Below, in pieces: positions 8,130 through 15,736 of a DNA stretch of 64,000 nucleotides (position 1 is its first letter; each line of letters starts with the position of its first letter). Below the pieces are notes generated by a model. It made no database searches and was not told the DNA's origin. It saw only the letters and a program-made list of their open reading frames with translations. Made by a program: the position numbers and the translations under genes. The DNA comes from Bacteroidota bacterium. GTDB lineage: Bacteria > Bacteroidota > Bacteroidia > 2-12-FULL-35-15. The DNA lies in contig JAFLBF010000018.1 in NCBI GenBank assembly GCA_017303895.1, positions 1 to 64,000 on the forward strand. Direction: 5' to 3'.

Positions 8130-8203
8130 TTTGTAAAATATTTATGCAAATATCATTATTTTTATGGAAATGATCATTCTAAACGTCATTTAAGAAAAAG
8201 ACC

Positions 8204-8932
8204 ATGTATCTCAAAATAGAAAATCCATGTCATGAAAACTGGGAGCAAATGACTCCAAAGAATAGATCCCGCTTTTGTGAGGTTTGTCAGAAAAGTGTAC
8301 ATGATCTTACATCGGCTACTATCGATGAAATATATGACTTGCAGAAGAAAGAGGAGGAGGGGATGTGCGGAAGAGTGAGTGGAAAATTACTCAATCAACA
8401 ATTTGTGGCTGCTAAGCTGAAAATGCAACAAAATCAATTTAGAAGAAACTTTTTTCTTGCAGCAGTGATCTGTTTTGGTAGCTTCTTGTTTTCAATCCAG
8501 TCTTCTTTAGCCGAAAGTCTTGATCAACTAAAGGATCAGTTTTTAATTCAGCAGGATAGCACACAAGAATTAAAAATTAGAGGAGTGGTTAGGGATAAAT
8601 TAAATAAAGAGTTACTTCCTTTTTGTAATGTGATGCTTATGGCAGGTGATTCTGTCATAACTGTAACAAATACTGATCTGGATGGGAAGTTTTCGCTGAA
8701 GATCAATACTCAAAAATTCCCGCAATTTGATTTAAAGGTACAATATGTTGGGTATCATAATTTGTGGATTAAGAATATTAAACCGGATAAAAAAGAACTT
8801 TTTTTTGAATTGGAGGCAGACCCGGGTGTAATGATGGGACTCTTTATTATTGAGGAAATGCCACCTCCGCCCGATCCTTTTTTTAGAGGAAAAACAGTAA
8901 GTGGAGATGAGTACAGAAGAATGCCGAAGTGA
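8204..8932 (+). CDS. Single-pass membrane protein: Cys-rich N-terminus and carboxypeptidase-regulatory-like domain
   Basis: 242 residues. The first 60 contain a Cys/His cluster (PCHENWEQM, then RFCEVCQKSVHDLT, then a further Cys in MCGRV) that looks like a small metal-binding knuckle on the cytoplasmic side. A hydrophobic segment at about 84-105 (FFLAAVICFGSFLFSIQSSLA) is followed by a beta-sandwich resembling the carboxypeptidase regulatory-like fold (IRGVVRDKLNKELLPFCNVM, ending near LKVQYVGYHNL). The C-terminus is Pro-rich. I know of similar Bacteroidota proteins, but none with a defined job. It ends two bases from the convergent EamA gene. Confidence 0.72.
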   Translation: MYLKIENPCHENWEQMTPKNRSRFCEVCQKSVHDLTSATIDEIYDLQKKEEEGMCGRVSGKLLNQQFVAAKLKMQQNQFRRNFFLAAVICFGSFLFSIQSSLAESLDQLKDQFLIQQDSTQELKIRGVVRDKLNKELLPFCNVMLMAGDSVITVTNTDLDGKFSLKINTQKFPQFDLKVQYVGYHNLWIKNIKPDKKELFFELEADPGVMMGLFIIEEMPPPPDPFFRGKTVSGDEYRRMPK

Positions 8933-8933
8933 T

Positions 8934-9905
8934 CTAAAATAATTGTACCAACTGTTCTCTCCATATTAATATCATTACGCCAATAATGGCGATAGATGCT
9001 CCTAAAATAGCTCTTGCTGTGATTTTTTCTTTGTAGAAAAGATAGGAGAGAGGCAGAACAAAAACCGGCACGAGAGAGAAAATTGTTTGTGCTATTGAAG
9101 GTTTGTCTTGCAATAAAGAAACTGCATACATGGATAAACTGACACCTATTACCGGACCAAAGATGGTTCCTCCAAGTGTATAGATGATTCCTTTGTTCTT
9201 ATTGTCTAAAACAGGCTGTGTGATCTCTTTTAATTTTCCTCTGCTGATCGTGATCAGATAGATGATGACTGTGGCAGATATCATTCTTAGCCATGTGGCA
9301 TGAAAAAATGCCAGGTCGCCTTCCGCTTGTTTGTAGGTGAATCCTTTATTCGCTAATACGACCCCAACACCCTGGCATACGGCCGACAAAACTCCGAATA
9401 CAACACCAAGTTTTACATTCCCATGTTCATGATCTTTCATTTCTGATTGTGATCGCCTGCTCATGGTTAGCCAAATAACGCCAGCAATAGTGATCGTGAT
9501 TCCTATTATTCCAATCAGATTGATCCGCTCTCCAATTACAAAATAAGCTGTGATCAAAGCAGCAGCAGGTGCCAGTGTGGAGAAGATGCTGCCCACTCTT
9601 GCTCCAAAAATTGCAAAGGAAGTAAAACCAAAGTAATCGCCCAGGGCTAATCCTACAACCCCTGACAGCCCAAAATAGATCCAGTGTTCGGTTTGTGGCG
9701 ATGTAAATAACTCGACTAAACTAACTGGTAAAAATAAAGTAGAAATGATCGTTAGAAAAACAACTGCTAATACTAACCGAAAGTGATTGACTGCATTCGG
9801 ACCAAGTCTACGCGCTGCTTCCGTAAATGGAAAAATGCCTAGACTCCAGGATAGTGTTGTTCCAAAAGCAACTATTTCACCTAAATGTGTACTACTGTTA
9901 TTCAT
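8934..9905 (-). CDS. EamA/DMT-family transporter
   Basis: 323 residues with about ten hydrophobic helices arranged as two similar five-helix halves, the EamA (drug/metabolite transporter) pattern: for example GVVGLALGDYFGFTSFAIFG in the first half and LGGTIFGPVIGVSLSMYAVS in the second, each ending with a helix containing G/A-rich IG..IT/IIGV motifs. The family moves small metabolites, amino acids or sugars; the substrate cannot be predicted. It is a single gene, convergent with the previous one. Confidence 0.88.
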   Translation of the reverse strand: MNNSSTHLGEIVAFGTTLSWSLGIFPFTEAARRLGPNAVNHFRLVLAVVFLTIISTLFLPVSLVELFTSPQTEHWIYFGLSGVVGLALGDYFGFTSFAIFGARVGSIFSTLAPAAALITAYFVIGERINLIGIIGITITIAGVIWLTMSRRSQSEMKDHEHGNVKLGVVFGVLSAVCQGVGVVLANKGFTYKQAEGDLAFFHATWLRMISATVIIYLITISRGKLKEITQPVLDNKNKGIIYTLGGTIFGPVIGVSLSMYAVSLLQDKPSIAQTIFSLVPVFVLPLSYLFYKEKITARAILGASIAIIGVMILIWREQLVQLF

Positions 9906-10110
9906 AGTTCTGCTGTCAAATGTAGTTTTTTAACACTTATCTACATTCTTTCGTGTTTTAGTCGAAGGTATCTATCTATTTGTCGATATTCTATGTTCTT
10001 TCATAGGATTTCAACTGTGGAAGGGGGCTGGCACTGTTAATAAGTTGATTCGCAGGAGTTTGCTTTTGTAAAGTGAATGCGTTCTATTTGTTAAACTAAA
10101 ATTAAAAACA

Positions 10111-10473
10111 ATGAATAAGATCTCGTTTTTATCCGGATTACTTTTACTTGTTTTATCAGGAGTCATCAACACAAATGCTTCAGCGCAAAGTTCGATCTCT
10201 TTGAATGAAGAATTTAATTTTAAAGTGTTTCCGAATCCGAATCAAATCAATGCAGAAACATTCATTAGTTTAAATGGTTTCAAGGCAACGGATTTTTTAG
10301 TGGTAGTTTACGATATGTTAGGAAGAGAGATCTATTCAAAGGTGGAGATGATCGAATCGGATGGTTATTTATTTTCGCTAACAAGTGATGGGAAAAAATT
10401 ACCAGCAGGAATGTATCTAATTATTGCATCTGCCGATGACAAAGTGTTCAAACAAAAATTGATCGTAAAATAA
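10111..10473 (+). CDS. Short secreted protein, essentially a T9SS type A sorting domain
   Basis: 120 residues: a signal peptide (MNKISFLSGLLLLVLSGVINTNASAQ) followed directly by a C-terminal domain of the type IX secretion kind (FKVFPNPNQINAETFISL, YDMLGREIYS, LPAGMYLIIASADDKVFKQKLIVK). There is almost no cargo between signal and sorting domain, so this may be a minimal surface protein or the remains of a longer one. T9SS CTDs direct export across the outer membrane and attachment to lipopolysaccharide. The stop is followed by a terminator shared with the convergent gene. Confidence 0.85.
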   Translation: MNKISFLSGLLLLVLSGVINTNASAQSSISLNEEFNFKVFPNPNQINAETFISLNGFKATDFLVVVYDMLGREIYSKVEMIESDGYLFSLTSDGKKLPAGMYLIIASADDKVFKQKLIVK

Positions 10474-10501
10474 AAATTGTTCTCTCTAAACAATTCTATG
10501 C

Positions 10502-10534
10502 AACAGCCTTGCTCATTATTTGGGCAGGGCTGTT
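10502..10534. terminator. Bidirectional terminator between convergent genes
   Basis: AACAGCCTTGC (10502-10512) pairs with GCAGGGCTGTT (10524-10534) with one G-T pair, followed by TTTGC on the plus strand. The stop codon of the minus-strand DUF3108 gene lies in the loop. Confidence 0.65.
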
Positions 10535-11343
10535 TTGCTTTCGATGATACAATCTACTTTGTTTCTTAGATTGGTATACTTGAATAGTTTAACTTTTACA
10601 GTTCCAACAATAATAGGTGTTTCCACATATACCGGAATTTTGTTTTCATCATCTGTCACCCAAACGGTCATTCCTTCACCTCCTTTGAAAATGGTGCCTT
10701 CAATGAGTTTAGGTCTGAACTTAATACATCGTACTTTCCCTAATATGTCAGAGTTGATCGTTTCTTTTCCCAAATAGCGGATGTAGGAAGGAAAAACCTC
10801 TCCGTCCAATACAAAGGTGATGGGAATCGTATCTTTAGGTTTATATTTAGAAAAATCAAGATTTCTGGCATAGTAGATAGCCGTCATTACATCGTTTGTA
10901 CATTTCGTAATGCTTACAGAATCAACCTTTGCAGGCTTTTTATTTCTTCTGGAAACAGTATATACTTTAGATTTTGAGGCATTAAAAATGTAGTCATCAT
11001 ATGTATAAGTTCCACCTTCATAAGCCTCTCTTTTAAAGCGCAGAGGTTTTAATGTGCTAGTATCGGCATATGATTCGTATTTATCTCTCACTTTATAAAA
11101 CCAGTCGTATTTTGGATAGGTGGCTCCAAAGCCTGTAAAATGGTAAACCGCTCTGTTGTTTATTTCTGCATAATCCACTTTGAAATTTGCTTCCCCGGCA
11201 TCCATCCAGATCGCTCCCCAATTGTATTGTATCTTCCAATGGAGATCTTCGCCTGCTTTAAAGGCATTATTGGTAATAGAGCAGTTTTGTGCCCCTAAAA
11301 TAGGAGAAATCAGAAGGGAAATTGTCAATGCTAGTGCTTTCAA
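10516..11343 (-). CDS. DUF3108 domain protein, exported
   Basis: 275 residues. Translation appears to start at TTG (11343): the signal peptide KALALTISLLISPILGAQ follows immediately and no in-frame ATG suits. The body matches the DUF3108 type: AGEDLHWKIQYNWGAIWMDAGEA near the start, a YEGGTYTYDDYIF segment, then DGEVFPSYIRYLGKETI and WVTDDENKIPVYVE toward the end. DUF3108 proteins are periplasmic beta-rich proteins of unknown function common in Gram-negatives. It is monocistronic and divergent from the TPR/PD40 gene. Confidence 0.85.
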   Translation of the reverse strand: MKALALTISLLISPILGAQNCSITNNAFKAGEDLHWKIQYNWGAIWMDAGEANFKVDYAEINNRAVYHFTGFGATYPKYDWFYKVRDKYESYADTSTLKPLRFKREAYEGGTYTYDDYIFNASKSKVYTVSRRNKKPAKVDSVSITKCTNDVMTAIYYARNLDFSKYKPKDTIPITFVLDGEVFPSYIRYLGKETINSDILGKVRCIKFRPKLIEGTIFKGGEGMTVWVTDDENKIPVYVETPIIVGTVKVKLFKYTNLRNKVDCIIESKTALPK

Positions 11344-11466
11344 CTATTAGGAAGAGTTTTAAAAGATACTCAAAGATACTTTTTATTCCTTAAAATATAT
11401 TTTTGTGCTCCATGAAACCACTATTTTTTGTATTTTGGTACCAAACTTGATTTGGTGGATCACATA

Positions 11467-13044
11467 GTGAAGCGAACAGTGAAACATATTGGAAAATTAC
11501 TTTTTAGTGCGATCTTTTTATTTGTTGGAATTGCGCAAATTATAGCACAACCTAAAACAACCAAGATAGCCGACCCTGCCGATGCAAAAGAACATTTTTC
11601 GCATCAGAATTATCTGGCAGCTATACCGGTATACAAGCAATTGATCAAACAGGAACCCGGTAATGTGGATTATAATCACAAATTAGGTATTTGTTATTTG
11701 CGAACAAATATTAATAAAGCTTTAGCTGTACCTTATCTGGAAGTAGCCAGCAAAAATGATAAAGCAGAAAAAAGCGTTTGGAATGATCTCGGCATGGCTT
11801 ATCAATATGCAAATAAATTTGATGACGCCATCAAGGCCTATAATAAGTTTAAAGTAGGTTTAAAGCCGGGAGAAGAATTAGAAACAGTTGAACATCGCAT
11901 CGAAACCTGTCAGAATGCAAAAGAATACATTAAGCATCCAGTAGATGTAACATTTACTAACCTCGGTTCGGAGGTGAATTCAGAATACCCTGACTATTAT
12001 CCATTCGTTTCTTTAAATGAAAACTTCCTGGTATTTACTTCCCGTAGAAAAGGGAATATAGGAGGAGCATTAGAAGTGGATGGTTATTATGCATCCGATA
12101 TTTATTCCTCTTCACCGGAAAATGATGTGTGGACAAAAGCACAAAACATGGGAACATCAGTTAATACACGTTTGGATGAGCAGGCTGTGAGTTTATCACC
12201 CGATGGTCAGCAGATGCTGATGTATATAGACCATATCGATAGTTTAGGAAATATTTATTCTTCAGTGAATAAAGCCGGAAAATTTCAACGCATGAAAAAG
12301 TTGAACGATAATGTCAATTCCGATTTTGAAACAGCAGGTTCTATATCTCCAGATGGCAATGTCATCTTTTTTGCCAGTAAACGTGACGGTGGTTTAGGCG
12401 AAACGGATATTTATATGGCCCGTAAATTACCGAATGGAAATTGGGCGAAAGCTCAAAATTTAGGTCCTAAGATCAATACAAAATATCGTGAAGATTTTCC
12501 TGAGATAGCTCCCGATGGAAAGACCTTATATTTTTCATCACAGGGGCATGCCGGTATGGGCGATTTTGATCTTTTTCAATCCACTTGGAATGAGGAAGAG
12601 AATACTTGGACCGAGGCAAAAAATCTAGGATATCCGATCAATACTGCCGGTGATGATCGCTCTATTTCTTTTACCGAGAATAATCGTGTTGCGTATATCT
12701 CTGCAGTCAGAGAAGGAGGTTTGGGTGATCTGGATATCTACAGGATAAAATTTAATGATGCTGAAGAGCGCACAACTGTTTTACAGGGATTTGTAACTAC
12801 TGTGGATAGTGCAAAAAGTGTTGTTGCATTTGTAACAGTAGAGGATCTGAAAAATCCGGATGTGCCTCCATATACTTACAATCCAAACGAAAAGAGTGGT
12901 AAATTCATCATGGCTCTTCCACCTAGTAAGTATAAGATCACAATCGAGGCTGATGGGTATAAACCGTTTGAGGACATGTTCTTCATTTTTGATATTGGTA
13001 TTGGTCAGAACGACACCAAAAAATATTTTAAACTAATGAAGTAA
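11467..13044 (+). CDS. TPR and PD40 beta-propeller protein with regulatory-like C-terminus (PorE-like without OmpA domain)
   Basis: About 525 residues from GTG 11467, chosen because it begins a good signal peptide (VKRTVKHIGKLLFSAIFLF, then IAQ); an in-frame TTG at 11428 would add 13 polar residues. TPR units (AIPVYKQLIKQEPGNVDY, DAIKAYNKFKVGLKPGEE) fill the first 120 residues. They are followed by PD40 propeller blades (SLSPDGQQMLMY, SISPDGNVIFFASKRDGGLG, EIAPDGKTLYFSSQGHAGMG). A final carboxypeptidase-regulatory-like domain covers about 440-525. The layout resembles the T9SS component PorE and its relatives, but the C-terminal OmpA peptidoglycan-binding domain is absent. Likely a periplasmic or outer-membrane-associated protein. 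Confidence 0.82.
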   Translation: MKRTVKHIGKLLFSAIFLFVGIAQIIAQPKTTKIADPADAKEHFSHQNYLAAIPVYKQLIKQEPGNVDYNHKLGICYLRTNINKALAVPYLEVASKNDKAEKSVWNDLGMAYQYANKFDDAIKAYNKFKVGLKPGEELETVEHRIETCQNAKEYIKHPVDVTFTNLGSEVNSEYPDYYPFVSLNENFLVFTSRRKGNIGGALEVDGYYASDIYSSSPENDVWTKAQNMGTSVNTRLDEQAVSLSPDGQQMLMYIDHIDSLGNIYSSVNKAGKFQRMKKLNDNVNSDFETAGSISPDGNVIFFASKRDGGLGETDIYMARKLPNGNWAKAQNLGPKINTKYREDFPEIAPDGKTLYFSSQGHAGMGDFDLFQSTWNEEENTWTEAKNLGYPINTAGDDRSISFTENNRVAYISAVREGGLGDLDIYRIKFNDAEERTTVLQGFVTTVDSAKSVVAFVTVEDLKNPDVPPYTYNPNEKSGKFIMALPPSKYKITIEADGYKPFEDMFFIFDIGIGQNDTKKYFKLMK

Positions 13045-13061
13045 AAGAGCTTGCTCTTTTT
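13043..13061 (+). terminator. Short terminator after the PD40 gene
   Basis: AAAAGAGC (13043-13050), TT, GCTCTTTT (13053-13060) and a continuing T. It overlaps the TAA stop region of the preceding gene. The loop is tight, so the real stem is probably AAAAGA/TCTTTT around GCTTGC. Confidence 0.5.
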
Positions 13062-13082
13062 CTCCTTTTATCTTTTTCTTAA

Positions 13083-13892
13083 ATGAATCTTAATTTATCA
13101 AAACCAATCGCTTTTTTTGATCTTGAAACAACCGGTGTGAACGTAGCATCCGACCGTATTGTTGAAATATCGATCCTGAAAGTGATGCCCGATGGTACCA
13201 AAGAAATAAAAACAAAAAGGATAAACCCAACCATCCCAATTCCTTTGCAATCGTCTGAAGTGCATGGTATTTATGATAAAGATGTTGAGAACGAACCAAC
13301 CTTTAAAGCGATCGCAAAAAGTTTAGCCGATTTTTTGAAGGATTGTGATCTGGCAGGTTATAATTCCAACAAATTTGATATCCCCGTTTTAGTGGAGGAA
13401 TTTTTGCGTGCTGATGTGGATTTTGACCTGAAGAACAGACGATTTGTGGATGTACAGAATATTTTCCACCAAATGGAACAGCGTACATTAAAGGCTGCCT
13501 ATAAATTTTATTGTGGTAAAGATATTAAGAACGCACATAGTGCACAAGCAGATATCGAAGCGACATACGAAGTATTTCTGGCACAATTGGAACGTTATGA
13601 TGGTGTTGAAATAGAGGATAAAAAAGGAAATAAGATCGTGCCCGTTAAGAATGATATCAAGGCCCTGCATGAATTTACGAATATCAATAAAAATGCAGAT
13701 CTTGCCGGTCGTATTGTATTTAATGAGAACGGGGTAGAGGTGTTTAATTTTGGCAAACACATGGGCAAGCCGGTAGAGCAAGTATTAAAAGAAGAGCCTT
13801 CGTATTACGCATGGATGATGAATGGAGATTTTCCTTTATACACTAAAAAGGTACTGACAGAAATAAAATTAAGATCGGCTTTCGGGAAATAG
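13083..13892 (+). CDS. DnaQ-like DEDDh 3'-5' exonuclease
   Basis: 269 residues. Exo I is FFDLETTG (D13, E15); exo II lies in LAGYNSNKFDIPVLVEEF (Asp of FD); exo III is HSAQADIEAT with the H-x4-D spacing of the DEDDh class. After about residue 205 there is a second small domain (FNFGKHMGKPVEQVL, then PSYYAWMMNGDFP) similar to the C-terminal region of exonuclease X-like proteins. The protein degrades single-stranded DNA or RNA ends in a metal-dependent way and may act in repair rather than as the polymerase III proofreading subunit. The FAH gene follows after 49 bases on the same strand. Confidence 0.88.
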   Translation: MNLNLSKPIAFFDLETTGVNVASDRIVEISILKVMPDGTKEIKTKRINPTIPIPLQSSEVHGIYDKDVENEPTFKAIAKSLADFLKDCDLAGYNSNKFDIPVLVEEFLRADVDFDLKNRRFVDVQNIFHQMEQRTLKAAYKFYCGKDIKNAHSAQADIEATYEVFLAQLERYDGVEIEDKKGNKIVPVKNDIKALHEFTNINKNADLAGRIVFNENGVEVFNFGKHMGKPVEQVLKEEPSYYAWMMNGDFPLYTKKVLTEIKLRSAFGK

Positions 13893-13941
13893 AGTAGATT
13901 TGATGAGATAATGTGATGAAACCAACAACTAACACTTAACA

Positions 13942-14553
13942 ATGAAAATAATTTGTATCGGCAGAAATTATGCAGAGCATGCGAAAGAGATGAATGCGGC
14001 AGTTCCAACGGAACCTGTTTTTTTCTTAAAGCCTGACACTGCTCTTATCAAAGATGACCATCCATTCTATTATCCTGATTTTTCAAAGGAGATACATCAT
14101 GAAGTGGAGTTGGTATTAAAGATCAGTAAAGCAGGGAAGAACATTGCACCCGAATTCGCACACAAATATTATGATGAAATAGGAGTAGGAATTGATTTTA
14201 CTGCGCGTGATATTCAAGTAAAGTGCAAGGAAAAAGGATTGCCATGGGAAAAAGCCAAAGCATTTGATGGTTCAGCTCCTATTGGTAAGTTCATTCATAA
14301 AAATGAATTGCAGGATATGAATAATATCTCTTTTTACTTAACTGTGAATGGAGACATTGTTCAAAAAGGAAATACAAAGGATCTTCTGTTCTCTTTCGAT
14401 GCATTGGTTGCTTATGTTTCCAAATTCTTTACATTAAAAACAGGCGATCTTATATATACTGGCACCCCTGAAGGAGTAGGGCCGGTTAAAATAGGCGATA
14501 AATTAGAAGCATTTATTGGTGAGCGTTCATTACTTGCATTTGAGATAAAATAG
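13942..14553 (+). CDS. Fumarylacetoacetate hydrolase (FAH) family protein
   Basis: 203 residues, the short single-domain form. Characteristic segments are MKIICIGRNYAEHAKEMN, then FFLKPDTALI, the metal-binding HHEVELVLKISKAG (His-Glu-x-Glu), the GVGIDFTARDIQ segment, and IYTGTPEGVGPVKIGD near the end. Members hydrolyse or decarboxylate C-C bonds in beta-diketo acids; the short form includes oxaloacetate decarboxylase/acylpyruvase enzymes (FAHD1-like). Two bases separate it from the DUF2061 gene, so they are co-transcribed. A short AACAACTAACA-type repeat precedes its start. Confidence 0.9.
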   Translation: MKIICIGRNYAEHAKEMNAAVPTEPVFFLKPDTALIKDDHPFYYPDFSKEIHHEVELVLKISKAGKNIAPEFAHKYYDEIGVGIDFTARDIQVKCKEKGLPWEKAKAFDGSAPIGKFIHKNELQDMNNISFYLTVNGDIVQKGNTKDLLFSFDALVAYVSKFFTLKTGDLIYTGTPEGVGPVKIGDKLEAFIGERSLLAFEIK

Positions 14554-14554
14554 T

Positions 14555-14794
14555 ATGTTAAAAGATCCTTCCAAAAAGCGACATTTAGCAAAAACGATCA
14601 CGTGGAGGATCGTTGGGACAATTGATACAATGGTATTAGGTTGGATCATTTCGGGTAACCCGATGACAGGAGTAAAGATCGGAGGCCTGGAAGTCGCAAC
14701 TAAAATGATACTTTACTATTTCCATGAACGGGCTTGGTTCAAGATCAATTTCGGATTACCCAGCAGAACGGATCACAAAAAAGAAGAAAAATAA
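14555..14794 (+). CDS. DUF2061 membrane protein
   Basis: 79 residues. The family signature KTITWRIVGTIDTMVLGWII, followed by GNPMTGVKIGGLEVATKMILYYFHERAW, is easily recognised. DUF2061 proteins are small two-helix membrane proteins of unknown function; some lie fused to or near sulfate-assimilation genes. The start ATG is two bases after the FAH stop, and the DUF4197 gene follows 19 bases later, so this is the middle of a three-gene unit. Confidence 0.9.
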   Translation: MLKDPSKKRHLAKTITWRIVGTIDTMVLGWIISGNPMTGVKIGGLEVATKMILYYFHERAWFKINFGLPSRTDHKKEEK

Positions 14795-14813
14795 TTTATA
14801 AATATTTATTTAT

Positions 14814-15572
14814 ATGAAAAGCACGTCAAAAATAATTTTAGCAGTTGGAATTGTGACCTTATCTGCTTGTACAAGCCAACAATTGCAGCAAACAGCAAGT
14901 ACAGCAGCAGCTGCTGCAAATGAGGCATTGAATGGAAGCAAAACCACAGGAAGCAATCCATTAACGAACGATGAAGTGATCAATGGATTAAAAGAAGCAT
15001 TAACGCTTGGTACAAACAATTCCACTGCATTTGCTTCCAAAGTAGATGGTTTTTATAAAAATCCATCTTTATTTATTGTATTTCCTCCGGAAGCACAAAA
15101 AGTAAAAGACTGGGCAATCAAAATGGGGATGAAATCGCAGGTGGATAAATTTGAGATGACCTTGAATAGGGCTGCTGAAGAGGCTGCTAAAGATGCAGCA
15201 CCTGTATTTGTGAATGCAGTTAAAGGAATGAGTATTGGCGATGGATTCGCCATATTGAAAGGGGCAGATAATGCAGCAACACAATATTTGAAAGATAAGA
15301 CATCTGCTGAATTAAAAACAAAATTTACTCCGGTTGTTCAATCGGCTATAGATAAAGTTGAACTTACCAAATACTGGAATCCGATCATCACTGCTTATAA
15401 TAAAGTCCCATTGGTAGAGAAACAGAATCCTGATTTGACTGATTATGTTACCAACAAAGCGATGGATGGACTTTTTAAGCTAATTGCTGAAGAAGAACTA
15501 AAGATCAGAAAAGATCCGGTAGCTCAAGTTACAGATTTGCTGAAAAGAGTATTTGGTAGTATTATGAAATGA
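14814..15572 (+). CDS. DUF4197 lipoprotein
   Basis: 252 residues. The start has a lipobox (KIILAVGIVTLSACTSQQ), so the mature protein would begin at the Cys and be lipid-anchored. The body is all-helical and matches DUF4197: EVINGLKEALTLGTNNSTAF, then SLFIVFPPEAQKVKDWAIKM, then DGFAILKGADNAATQYLKDK, ending LLKRVFGSIMK. The family is widespread in Proteobacteria and Bacteroidota and has no known function. It is the last gene of the unit, followed by a strong terminator. Confidence 0.9.
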   Translation: MKSTSKIILAVGIVTLSACTSQQLQQTASTAAAAANEALNGSKTTGSNPLTNDEVINGLKEALTLGTNNSTAFASKVDGFYKNPSLFIVFPPEAQKVKDWAIKMGMKSQVDKFEMTLNRAAEEAAKDAAPVFVNAVKGMSIGDGFAILKGADNAATQYLKDKTSAELKTKFTPVVQSAIDKVELTKYWNPIITAYNKVPLVEKQNPDLTDYVTNKAMDGLFKLIAEEELKIRKDPVAQVTDLLKRVFGSIMK

Positions 15573-15573
15573 C

Positions 15574-15605
15574 AAAAAAAGCTTCGAAATTTTCGAAGCT
15601 TTTTT
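15574..15605 (+). terminator. Strong rho-independent terminator
   Basis: AAAAAGCTTCGAAA is followed almost at once by TTTCGAAGCTTTTT. The self-complementary arms flank a very small loop, with A-runs before and T-runs after, so it can work in both directions. It begins one base after the DUF4197 stop codon. Confidence 0.85.
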
Positions 15606-15736
15606 ATTATCAGAAACTTTTACAAAAAAATAAAATTTCTTACACCAATTCTGTTTCGAAATTTATGCTATATTATTTGTTAAATGTACTTTTTGATATA
15701 TTTAATAACACAATATAGTTGTTTATTATTTATTCT

